A stretch of 64,000 nt of DNA from Cannabis sativa (lineage: Eukaryota > Streptophyta > Magnoliopsida > Rosales > Cannabaceae), in the NCBI RefSeq assembly GCF_029168945.1, contig NC_083605.1, positions 29,525,280 through 29,589,279 on the forward strand. The letters run 5' to 3'. The stretch's first letter is position 1, and each line of letters starts with the position of its first letter. Below, in pieces: positions 22,871 to 33,468 of this stretch. The notes below the pieces were generated by a model. The model worked only from the letters and a program-made list of their open reading frames with translations. It had not been told where the DNA came from and made no database searches. The position numbers and the translations under genes are program-made.

Positions 22871-23880
22871 TGTTTGGGTTTCTGCCCTAAATAAAACCGA
22901 TTTCAATATAATCAGATTTACTTATTAATAAAGATCAGTAATAACATTTTATGTTGCATGGTTCACATGATTTATTTCATGATTATATGTATATAATGTA
23001 TGAATTCTATTTAAGTCCAGAACATATGAATTTGTTAATGATTATAGTGTTGTCAGCACAGTGGAATATAATCTTAATTATATGTTCGAAAGTTTATTCC
23101 CTGACTTGTCAGTTCACTGGATTTAGACTGACATGATAATCATCGATAGGCATTCTTACACCTTGGATAAGTGTTATGTCCTTTCCAGGGCATTGGCAAA
23201 GTTTACCAGTATCGGATGTATGGAGTATACATCGAAAGGGACCGATATTGAACTTTGATTAGATATATTAAAATTTACCGTAATATCTATTCAATTCAAT
23301 ATCACCCGTTGATCCTAGATCAAATGATCTTAATCCTGATATGATTAGGTTCGATCTCAAGAGTACTATACATGTTCTTTGATTTGTTAGTTAAGCCTAC
23401 TTTTGGGTCAGGGTGATACGTACATTTTGGGAACATGATAGTATAATTGAGTGGGAGCGCTAACATAAATATGGAGTATATAACTTCTATAGGAATTTAG
23501 AAGTGAAACGATGATATCCTTCGAGCTTGGCTAAATAGAGATAAATGGTGGAGATCTCATTTCACTTCGCTGAAATATCATTTGTACGGAGCTAAGTGTT
23601 TTAAGGATAAAATACATTGAAGGTGTAACGGTAATTTTAGTTCCTATTCAATGTAGATCATCTATTAGAGGGTCATTGATCAAATTAGGATTATAACAAT
23701 GGATAACTAATAGTGTATCTATATCGTGGAACATATAGAGCGTTCTATAGGACTGAGAGTGCAATTCTAAGTTCTAAGTGTGGATTCAATAAGGAATTAA
23801 TAAGTTGGAGAATTTACTTTGTAAATTCGGTTCAACTTATTGGAAGCTCGGTTATATAGGCCCATGGTCCCCATACTAGT
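22871..23880 (+). mobile_element. Ty1/copia LTR, first 1010 bp only (LTR 6, plus strand)
   Basis: It begins TGTTTGGGTTTCTGCCC and follows the LTR sequence to CCCATGGTCCCCATACTAGT at 23880, where it is cut and replaced by leader-type sequence. It holds no TATA region. Its content is complementary to LTR 5: beginning here, end there, with the middle (some 400-500 bp) absent. Confidence 0.85.
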
Positions 23881-25299
23881 TTTTCAAAATTTAATTAAAA
23901 AAATATCTAATAAGATAAAATGTTAAAACTAACAATTTTTAAATCTTATAATTTAATTTAATAAAATATATTTCAAAAAATATTAAATTTTGAAAAACTA
24001 ATATGGTTAGCAAATTTTGAAATTTAAACTAGATTATTTCTAAAATTTATTAATATTTTAATGTCAAAATAAGATCATTTTAAATTTTAATAATAAAATA
24101 AGTAATATATGATCTTATCAGTAAAATAAATAAAATAATTAAAAATTTCAAAATTAACCATAAGGCTATTTTTGTGAAAAAATTAAATTTTCAAATTCAA
24201 AGGCTACTAATATCTAAAACTAATTCTCTCAAAAAAAATATCTTAAAACTAATTTTAATTAATTAAAAATTAACAAAATTAATTTTATTCTGATAATTAG
24301 ATTTTTAATTAAAAATTTAGATTCTACACAAAATTCTACCAAAATTTGAATTTTTTTTCAATGAAAAATAATTTTTGAATCAAAAGTTATCACAAAAATA
24401 AATATAAAAGATCGTTGAACTGCATATTATTCTTAACTTATCCACCCCTATCAGATCAAAAGATCTTTCTATTAAACAAATTATTAATAATTATTTTAGA
24501 ATTAACAATTATTCATAAACATAGAAATGAAATTCTAAGTGTTTATGTAGTGTTAACTCTTTGAAGAGTTTTAGATACTATAGAATTTGTGTCAATAATA
24601 AAACACATACAGATACAATCATTAAAACATATAAATATAATTGGTACTGGCATTCACAAGACAAAGTAAACGAAGCTCAATTCATAAATGCAATTTATTT
24701 CCAAAATATAAACTTTATTATAAAATTCTCCAAAATTAGAGGAATTGTCTGCAACAATATGAAAAATAGGGAATAAAATCCCAAACTAATAATTGAAATC
24801 CAAATTGTTTCGAAACTAAAACAATTAATTCAAAAATAAAAAAAAAATTTGAGCTTCATCTTCATCTTGGACTAACTCCACCCTTTTGTCCAACCATCTG
24901 ATTCAACTCGCTAAGATAGCATCCGAGTTCAAGCAGTTGGACCTACTCATTACTTACACTCAACAACAGGTGTCTGGTCTAAGGCATACAAAAGCATATC
25001 TGAGACCTCTTACTGATGATCTTAAGGAATTCTTTCATTGGCCTCTATCTTTTCCGGAATAGTTGAAACTTTTCCTTAGATAAATAAAATCTATGTCTAG
25101 AAGTCGAGAAGCTTCTACAGATTGCCACTAGAAGAAAAAAAAAATGCTCCAGCATCTTACTAAAGTAAGTTGCTTGCACTAGAGTAAGTAAATTACTAGG
25201 AATACCACAAGTCATAGGTTTAGATAATCTCAAACCTATCATATTAGGAACAGGAAGTTTTGTTAAGTCCATTGAATAGACTTATTTTCAAAATTTCCA
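23881..25299 (-). repeat. Duplicate of 16.79-18.38 kb (leader A end plus pol remnant B)
   Basis: It is nearly identical to 16792-18381, including the leader A / pol B junction (CAAAAATAAATATAAAAGATC), the polyA-like runs and the compacted RT frame (25272-25045). Differences seen are the missing rbcL insert, a deletion of about 27 bp at its left end, and scattered substitutions. It ends in ATTTTCAAAATTTCC before an A-run at 25300. Confidence 0.9.
25045..25272 (-). pseudogene. Compacted copia RT C-terminal frame (duplicate copy)
   Basis: A 75-codon open stretch starts MDLTKLPVPNMIGLRLSKP and includes LVQATYFSKMLEHF, the counterpart of the LSQATYI.KVLE.F motif of intact copia RT, then a HRFYLSKE motif. 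It has no catalytic motifs and lies within the duplicated segment. It is kept as evidence of family structure, not as a gene. Confidence 0.6.
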
Positions 25300-26259
25300 A
25301 AAAAAAAAAAAATTGTTAACCATCTTTTAAATTTCATGTTATTTTATAAATTAGATATTCAATTAAATAAAACGATAATTAAATATCCTTTTCTGATTTT
25401 ATAATTTAATTTAAATAAAAAAATAACAAAATTTAAAAGTTAGCAAAATATCTTATTTCTATTCAAAATATCGTGATTATAGTAATTTTATTTTAAATTT
25501 AAATAAGGTCAAATATTTTTTAAAAAATAGAATAATTTAAAAAATATTAATATCTGACCTTAAATTTAAAAATAAGATAAAATAATCAAATTTAAAAGTA
25601 AGATAAAAAAATTAAGCTAAAAAGATAGATTTTTACCTATTTTCAAGTTCAAATTACACTAATATCTTAAATTAATTTTAAAAAATCTAATTAATTTATT
25701 TCTGATAATTAGATTTGAAATATTAAAATTAAAAATCAAAATACAAAACTACACACAAAATTGGAAGTTAATTCCATGAAATAGCATGAAAAATCGAAGA
25801 AAACGAAAAAAATTGTGAGCTGTACGGATGGTTTGCACAACATACCACCCGCGATCGCAGGAGAGGGAGTTTGGCCGAGGTTTCTCGGCGCTGGCGTTCA
25901 GACAAAATGAGAGACACCCGTCCGAGAAAATTCGGACATCTCTCTGTCTGATGCTCACGTGACCGAGTGTACACTCGGATCCGCACGCGTATGGGGTGTG
26001 ACCTCCTCTGATTTTTCTAATTTTTCAAAAAATCATAACTAGTTCAAATAAATTCGAAATTGAGTTCTGTAAAAAAGTGAATTACTTAATTTTTTCAAAA
26101 CTATCCAATAAGAATAATTCCCGAAACAAAAATTCAATTATTTTTCATAAAATTTTATAATCATCAATCAATGATCATATAACACACAGATCAACATGAA
26201 ACCATCCAAATCAACACCTATCATCGTTTTAATTCATATTTCATGAAAGTAAATCATTA
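25300..26259 (-). other. Partial 5' leader of copia element D and left arm of an inverted repeat
   Basis: Minus-strand AT-rich leader. Going toward the primer site it has the AGATAAAAT..AATTTGA blocks, the CATGAAATAGCATG-type block at 25776, a GC-rich island at 25818-25995 and the conserved CATGAAACCATCCAAATCAA text. 25300-25820 is complementary to 26320-26860 in element E. Confidence 0.75.
25818..25995 (-). promoter_or_regulatory. GC-rich structured island of leader D
   Basis: In transcript sense it holds GGGTGG-TATG..CAAA-CCATCC (one G-U pair) at 25849-25825 beside GCGATCGC. Further pairs include the perfect palindrome CCGAGTGTACACTCGG near 25963-25978 and a GTCCGAG/TTCGGAC pair. Confidence 0.7.
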
Positions 26260-26276
26260 CCATGGCTCTGAGGCCA
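26260..26276 (-). other. Primer-binding site, element D (variant)
   Basis: The minus strand reads TGGCCTCAGAGCCATGG, as in B. The LTR expected next to it is absent: after 26277 the text is the plus-strand leader of E. Confidence 0.85.
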
Positions 26277-26299
26277 GCTGTGCACCCTTCTATGCGCGC

Positions 26300-26323
26300 G
26301 CGGACAGTATGCTTACTGTCCGC
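26300..26323 (+). promoter_or_regulatory. Perfect leader hairpin, copy E
   Basis: GCGGACAGTA, loop TGCT, TACTGTCCGC: a 10-bp perfect stem directly after CGCGCGC and before the GTAATTTTTTCG text that follows the hairpin in every copy. Confidence 0.85.
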
Positions 26324-28134
26324 ACAGCTCGTAATTTTTTCGTTTTTCTTCGATTTTTCATGCTATTTCATGGATTTAACTTCTGATTTTTTGTGTAGTT
26401 TTGTATTTAGAAATTTACTATTCCTAATTTAATTCTAAATATCATAATTAAATTAAATATTTTTTTTAAAAAAATTAATTCATGATATTAGTGTAATTTG
26501 AATTTGAAAATAGTAAATATCTATCTTTTTTGCTTAATTATCTATCTTATTTTTATATTTGATTATATCTTATCTTATTTTTAAATTTAAGGTCAGATTT
26601 TAAATTTTTAAATTAAATATTTTTTTTTAAAATAATTTGACCTTATTTAAATTTAAAATAAGATAACTATAATCATGTAATTTTAAATAGAAATAAGATA
26701 TTTTGCTAACTTTTAAATTTTGTTATTTTATTTATTTAAATTACATCATAAAATCTGAAAAAGATATTTATTTATCTTTTTTTATTGAATATTTAATTTA
26801 TAAAATAACATTAAATTTTTAAAGTAATTAGCAAATTTTGAAATGATATTTAGGTTAGTTGAAACCTAATTTTTTTTAAAATTGTAGGTTTAATTTTAAA
26901 TATTATTTTATTAATTTCAAAAATATATAATTTTATTATTTTAATATTTTTTTTCGAAAATATTTTTTTTTTTTTTAATTATTTTTTCGAAATTTAATTA
27001 TTTAAAATTAAATAAATCCTACATCCAACTATTTAGCTAACCTTGTTGCATGAGTATGTGTTTTAGCTTGTTTGTAAGTTTTTAAAACCTATTATTGCTT
27101 GATTGCAAATAGCCATGGTTAACTTGTTGACAGATCCAATGATCTGATTTTAACTCATGGCTCCATTGGTCAAGTAAATAATTTGTAACAGGTAATTTTC
27201 ACAATCTTCTTTCATCGTTGTATGACCTAGCAACATGATAGGATCTATCCAAATTGTGTTCCTGTGTGAGCCTATATGTTTAGGCCCATTTAGATTTTTG
27301 GGCCTATTCAATTAATAACAGTTAATCATTTTAAGGTTAAATTCCTCTCTTTTGGGCCTTGTGTGAGAGTTGGGAGCCATAGTAGTGGGTACGACATACT
27401 GAACCCAGCCCCCCCTCACATGAACCACCCCAATTGTGAAGACCCATTTGCTTGATTTGAATAACTGTACTAGGTTAATTAAATTAGTTTAACCTAATAA
27501 AATTGATTACCAACATAATTAATTTAATTTATTTTGAAATTAATTTAAGAAAACCATAGTTTAAAGAATTTTATTCTAAGCTAAACTATATGTATTTTCT
27601 TGTATTTAATTAAATATAGAATTATAACCATCTAGATTCTTTCTGAAGCCTAATTTAAATTTTTCATTAAATATTCCTATTTAAGTTGATATTTAGTTAT
27701 CCATAACTAATCAGCTTAAATCTGAATATCTTTTGGATTTAAAATTTTAAAATTAAGTTGAGGAATTTTAGGTATTGGTTATTAAGATTCTTTTCATATT
27801 TTTTAAGTTGATATTTTTTTTTCAAATATTAACTTAAAATGGAATATTTTCAAATTAAGTGGTTACAGCTTAATTTTAATTTAATTAAATCTAATTTGAA
27901 AGATATTTAAGTTGTTTCTTTTTAGATTCTTCTAAAACAACTTAAACAAGATATTTTCAAATTTGTTCCATTTTTGTTCGAATTTATTTTTCGAATATTA
28001 AATAATAATTGAAATTAAATTAAAGTTGATTTTTTATTTAAACCAACTTTAATTTGTAATTTTTCATTATTATAATACGGAATAAACGATTAAATAAAAT
28101 ACATATTTTAAATAATGAGCTTTAATCAAGAGAC

Positions 28135-28495
28135 ATTTGATCTCCATTGTTAGTTTTACATAGCGTTTTTTTTAGTGAGTAATCCTCCCTAATGGAGGAA
28201 CGTTCATTAGCAATTTCGCACCGTTTAATCTCGAAAGATAAGTAGTTTGTAAGTGTTTTATATGGTAAGGATCACCCTAATGGTGGCGACCATATTTGAC
28301 TTGCAAAATATGAAACAATGGTGGAAGCTCATAAGATAAAATTGCCTTGACTCTCGCCTAAACGGGACAACGCTGAATTCCAATCTTGATCGAATAAAAG
28401 GTTGCTAGAATGATTATCATTTTAGATGAGTTGACAACTCTATTCAATGGATGATGCTTTGACTCTCGCCTAAACGAGACACTGTATCAGTTTGT
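28135..28495 (+). repeat. Conserved pre-gag leader module, copy E
   Basis: CCTCCCTAATGGAGG hairpin at about 28184, AATGGTGGCGACC at about 28279, first CTCTCGCCTAAACGGGAC at about 28352, CGAATAAAAGGTTGCTAG at about 28391, and a second motif with one change (ACGAGAC) at about 28461. Confidence 0.85.
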
Positions 28496-28633
28496 TGAAA
28501 AACCTTGGAAAATAAACTATGTTAGATTTAGTATTTTTATAACATATGTGATTATTTGTTATTTTCTGAACATGTGTATGAATTTATGAACCAAAACCTT
28601 ACTTCTGTTTTATTGATGTGTTGTAGTGCCAAT

Positions 28634-28884
28634 ATGAATAACCCTCACCCCGATCCTCTCCTAGTTAATATCTTAGCAAAAGAACTCTATAGTGTGAGAA
28701 TGCATCCTGGTAGTTGCATAAACTCGCACCTGTTGATGATGAATCTGAAGTTCAAAAAGGCAAATCTACTAGGGATTGATTTATCAAGAGAACAATGGGT
28801 CCAATTCATTCTTAATAGTCTTCCTCCGAAGTATAATGAATTTTTTGTTTCTTACATGATCAACAATTTCAACTCCTCCGACAT
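28634..28884 (+). pseudogene. Copia gag fragment, element E
   Basis: The start MNNPHPDPLL follows TTGTAGTGCCAAT, matching the gag context of element A. It encodes the UBN2-type Gag helices (LAKELYSVRMHPGSC, REQWVQFILNSLPPKYNEF). At NFNSSD the text runs into LTR sequence (ACATTGGAAAGTAAAC) and stops at 28894. The N-terminal DNKLNG..W domain is missing, as in F. It lost everything from zinc knuckle to polypurine tract plus the first 193 bp of the next LTR. Confidence 0.8.
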
Positions 28885-30576
28885 TGGAAAGTAAACATGA
28901 CTATGTGAATAAAGTTTCCTAGATTTATCAGACACAGGGTTTTACTGATATGATAATCTACAACAAGAGTTTACTTGCATTTGGAGAAATGCTATGTTGT
29001 TTCCAGAACATTGGTTAAAGTAAAGCTCAGGTTGGATGCATGGAGTATGCATCGGAAGGGACCGATATTGAACTTTGACTTAGATTTAATTAAACTTACC
29101 GTAAAATCTATTCAAGCCAATATCGCCTAGTTGATCCTAGATCAAATGTTCTTAATCCTGTTATGATTAGGCTCAATCTTGAAAGGCTATTCGTGTTCTT
29201 TAATTTGTTAGTTAAGCCTACTTTTAGGTCAGGGTGATACGTACATTTTGGGAACACGGTAGTGCAATTGAGTGGGAGCGCTAGCATAAACATGGAATCT
29301 ATAGCTTCTATCTGGCAAATAGTAAGCAAAGGATGATCTCCTTCGAGCTTGACTAAATGAACATAAATGGTGGAGTACTCATTCCACATAAGCTGAAATA
29401 TCATTTATACGGGCTCAAGTGTTTTAAGGATAAAATACATAGTAGGGTGTAACGGTAATCTAATCCCTTTACAGTTTAGATCATTCATTTAGAGGATCAT
29501 TGATCAAATTAGGACTATAACAATGGATAACTAATGATGCGTCTATATGGTGGAACATATAGAGCATTCTATATACTGAGAGTGCAATTCTAAGTTCTAT
29601 GCGTGGATTCAACGAAGAATTAATAAGTTAGTGAATTTTAGTGCTAAATTCTTGATCTACTTATTGGAAGCTCGGTTATATAGACCCATGGTCCCCGCAC
29701 TAGTTGAGATAATATTGTTTGTAAGACTCATGTAATTGGTTTTGATTAATCAATTATAATTCTCAAAATAGACTATGTCTATTTGGGAAATTTTCACTAA
29801 GTAAGGGCGAAATTGTAAAGAAAGAGTTGTTATGGGCATATTTGTTAATTATAATACTTTGTATGGCTCAATTAATAAATATGATAAATGACAATATTAT
29901 TTAATAATTATTTATAGTTATTAAATAATTAGAATTGGCATTTAAATGGTTGAATTAGAAAATTGGCGTTTTTGAGAAAATCAGATACAAAAGTGTTAAA
30001 ACTGCAAAATTGCAAAAAGCAAGGCCCAAACCCAATAAGCCATGGCCGGCCACTTTTGTAGGGAATTTAAACTGATATTTTCATTATTTTAATGACAAAT
30101 AATTCAAACCTAACCCTAGTGGAATGCTATAAATAGGTAGTGAAGGCTTCAGGAAAATTACACTTCTGATTCAGAAAACCTGAGCCTTTCTCTCTCTACC
30201 TTGGCCGCCACCCTCTCTCTCTCTTCTTTCTTGATAATTTCGAAACCCCTTAGTGATTAGAGTAGTGCCCACACACAGCAAGCAATACCTCAATCATAGT
30301 GAGGAAGATCGTGAAGAAAGATCATCAGCAAAGGAGTTTCAGCATCAAAGATTCAGAGAAAGAGATCTAGGTTCAGATCTTGATAATACTCTGCGACAGA
30401 AAGGATACAAGGGTTAGAGATCTGAACGGAAGGAGTCATTTAATTCTGTTGCACCCAATGTAAGGTTTCCTAAACTTTATATGTGTTTATTTCATTGTTT
30501 TAGAAAGTTCATATTTAGGGTGTTAATCAACATACTTGTGAGTAGATCTAAGATCCTGGTAAAATAATTTCCAACA
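28881..30576 (+). mobile_element. Ty1/copia LTR shared by E and F (LTR 7, first 193 bp missing)
   Basis: It matches LTR 8 from LTR position 194 to the CCAACA end with very few differences. It serves as the 5' LTR of F. The usual TGTTGGG start is lost at the gag E junction, where ACAT is common to both partners. Confidence 0.95.
30128..30136 (+). promoter_or_regulatory. TATA box of LTR 7
   Basis: TATAAATAG followed by GTAGTGAAGG. The identical site is at 38518-38526 in LTR 8. Confidence 0.8.
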
Positions 30577-30578
30577 AC

Positions 30579-30595
30579 TGGTATCAGAGCCATGG
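30579..30595 (+). other. Primer-binding site, element F (standard)
   Basis: TGGTATCAGAGCCATGG two bases after the LTR end, complementary to the 3' end of plant initiator tRNA-Met. Confidence 0.95.
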
Positions 30596-30844
30596 TAATT
30601 GATTTCCTAAATTTGGACTTTAAAACGATTGTTTGATGTTTTTGGATGGTATCATGTTGTATTGAGTGTTATTTGATGATTGATTGATGTTTGTGAATAT
30701 TTGTGAAAAATAATTGAATATCTGTTTCTGGAATTATTTTTATTGGATAGTATGGAAAAAATTAAGCAAGTTACTTTTTTTACAGAACTCAATTTCGATT
30801 TAATTTGAATTAGTTATGATTTTTTGAAGATTCGAAAAAAGATA

Positions 30845-30970
30845 AGGTTGCTGGATTTCCCCCTGCGCGCGCGGAAATCATGCGTGACACGCATTCCGTC
30901 GAGAAAACTCGGCCCAACACCCCTAGCACGCGCGCAGACGGGTATGCACAACATCCCGTCCGTACATCTT
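30845..30970 (+). promoter_or_regulatory. GC-rich structured island of leader F
   Basis: It contains CCTGCGCGCGCGG, a TCGAGAAAACTCGG pair, CACGCGCGC and the hairpin GACGGG-T-ATG..CAT-CCCGTC at 30937-30960, followed by CTTGTAATTTTTTCG. Confidence 0.75.
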
Positions 30971-32959
30971 GTAATTTTTTCGTTTTTCTTCGTTTTTTCA
31001 TGCTTTTTCATGGAATTAACTTCCGATTTTTTGTGTAGTTCTGTATTTATATATTTACTATTCCTAATTCAACTCTAATTATCATAATGAATTAATTTAA
31101 TATTTTTTAAATTTAATTCATGATATTAGTGTAATTTGCATTTGAAATAGTCTATATCTATCTTATTTTTAAATTTGATTATATCTTATCTAATTTTTAA
31201 ATTTAAAGTCAGATTTTAAATTTTTTAAATTAATTTTTTTTAAAATAATTTGACCTTATTTAAATTTAAAATAAGATAACTATAATCATGTAATTTTAAA
31301 TAGATGTAAGATATTTTGCTAACTTTTAAATTTTGTTATTTTATTTATTTAAATTACATTTAAAATCTGAAAAAGATATTCATTTATCTTTTTTAATTTT
31401 TTATTTAATTTTTATTTATAAAATAACATTTAATTTTTAAAAGGTAGTTAGCAAATTTTGAAATGATATTTAGGTTGGTTGATACCTAATGTTTCAAAAT
31501 TGTAGGTTTAATTTTAAATTTATATATTTTTTTTAAAATTTCAAAATTTCTTTTATTTTTTCGCAAAATAAATATTTTATTTATTTAATTAATTATTTCG
31601 AAATTATTTATTTAAAATTAAATAAATCCTACATCCAACTATCCAGCTAACCTTGTTACAGGAGTATGTGTTTTTAGCTTGTTTGTAAGTTTTCAAAACC
31701 TATTATTACTTGATTGCAAATAGCCATGGTTACTTTTTGCCAGATCTAATGATCTGATGGCTCCCTTGGTCAAGTAAATAATTTGTAACAGGTATATTTA
31801 CAATCTTCTTTCATCTGTGTATGACCTAACAACATGATAGGACCCATCCAAAGTGTGCCTGTGTGAGCCTATGTGTTTAATTTCATTATAGATGCATATA
31901 GGTTGTTGTTGCTAAATAAAATGTCATAGTTCTTGATAGAGTTTATTTAGACCCATTTAGTTTTTGGGCCCTATTCAATTAATAACAGTTTTTCATTTTA
32001 AGGTTAAATTCCTCTCTTTTGAGGCCTTGTGTGAGATTTGGGAGTCATAGAAGTGGGTACGACATACTGAACCCAGCACCCCTTCACATGAACCACCCCA
32101 ATTGTGAAGGCCCATTTGCCTGATTTGAATAACTGTACAAGGTTAATTACACTAGTTTAACCTAATAAAATTGATTACCAACATAATAAATTTCATTTAT
32201 TTTGAAATTAATTTAAGAAAACCATAGTTTAAAGAATTTTATATTCTAAGCTAAACTATATGTATTTTCTTGTATTTAATTAAATGTAGAATTATAACCA
32301 TCTAGATTCTTTCTGAAGCTTAATTTAAATTTTTCATTAAATATTCCTATTTAAGTTGATATTTAGTTATCTACAACTAACCAACTTAAATCTGAATATC
32401 TTTTGGATTTAAAATTTCAAAATTAAGTTGAGAAATTTTAGGCATTGGTTATTAAGATTCTTTAGATATTTTTTAAGTTAATATCTTTTCGAATATTAAC
32501 TTAAAATGGAATATTTTAGATATTTTTTGAGTTAATATCTTTTCGAATATTAACTTAAAATGGAATATCTTCAAATTAAGTGGTTACAACTTAATTTTAA
32601 ATTTAATTAAATCTGATTTGAAAGATGTTTAAGTTTTTTTTAGATTCTTCTAAAACAACTTAAACAAGATATTTTCAAATTTGTTCCATTTATCATTCAA
32701 ATTTATTTTTCGAATTTAAATAATAATTAAAGTTGATTTTTTTTTTTATTTAAACCAACATTGATTTGTAATTTTCATTATTATATTATGGAACTTGTTC
32801 GATATTTATACGAATTTATTTTTCGAATTAAATAGTAATTGAAAATTAATTAAAGTTGATTTTTTATCTAACCAACTTTAATTTGTAATTTTTCATTATT
32901 ATAATATCGAATAAAATGATTATACAAAATACATATTTTATTTTAAATAATGAGCTTTT

Positions 32960-33330
32960 AATCAAGAGACATTCGATCTCCATTGTTGGTTTTACATCGC
33001 GTTTGTTTTAGTGAGTAATCCTCCCTAATGGAGGAACGTTCATTAGCGATTTCGCACCGTTTAATCTCGAAAGATAAGTAGTTTGTAAGTGTTTTGTGTG
33101 GTATAGATCACCCTAATGGTGGCGACCATACTTGACTTGCAAATTATGAAACAATGGTGGAAGCTCATAAGATAGAATTGCCTTGACTCTCGCCTAAACG
33201 GGACAACGCTGAATTCCAATCTTGATCGAATAAAAGGTTGCTAGAATGGTCATCATTTTAGATGAGTTGACAACTCTATTCAATGGGTGATGCTTTGACT
33301 CTCGCCTAAACGGGACACTGTATCAGTTTG
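32960..33330 (+). repeat. Conserved pre-gag leader module, copy F
   Basis: Nearly identical to copy E. Both CTCTCGCCTAAACGGGAC motifs are intact (about 33187 and 33299). Confidence 0.9.
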
Positions 33331-33468
33331 TTGAAAGACCTTGGAAAATAAACTATGTTAGATTTAGTATTTCTATAACATATGTCATTACTTGTTATTT
33401 TCTGAACTGTGTATGAATTTATGAGCCAAAACCTTACTTCTGTTTTATTGATGTGCTGTAGTGTCATC

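Larger units (their letters stand above)
26277..28633 (+). other. 5' leader of copia element E (5'-truncated) and right inverted-repeat arm
   Basis: The plus-strand leader lacks LTR and primer site and starts inside the GC-rich island. It contains a perfect hairpin (26300-26323), AT-rich blocks complementary to D, the central island (27050-27450) and the pre-gag module (28135-28495). It ends with TGTGTTGTAG just before the gag ATG. It is closely similar to leader F (30.97-33.47 kb). Confidence 0.8.
30596..33468 (+). other. 5' leader of copia element F
   Basis: A 2.9-kb untranslated leader. Its parts in order are: GC-rich island 30845-30970, AT-rich blocks, central island 31700-32130 (GTGGGTACGACATACTGAAC), a small direct repeat of GATATTTTTTGAGTTAATATC-like text near 32465-32560, and the pre-gag module 32960-33330. 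It ends TGATGTGCTGTAGTGTCATC before the gag ATG. The TGCTGTAG text resembles a 3' splice site, so a spliced leader is possible but unproven. Confidence 0.8.
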
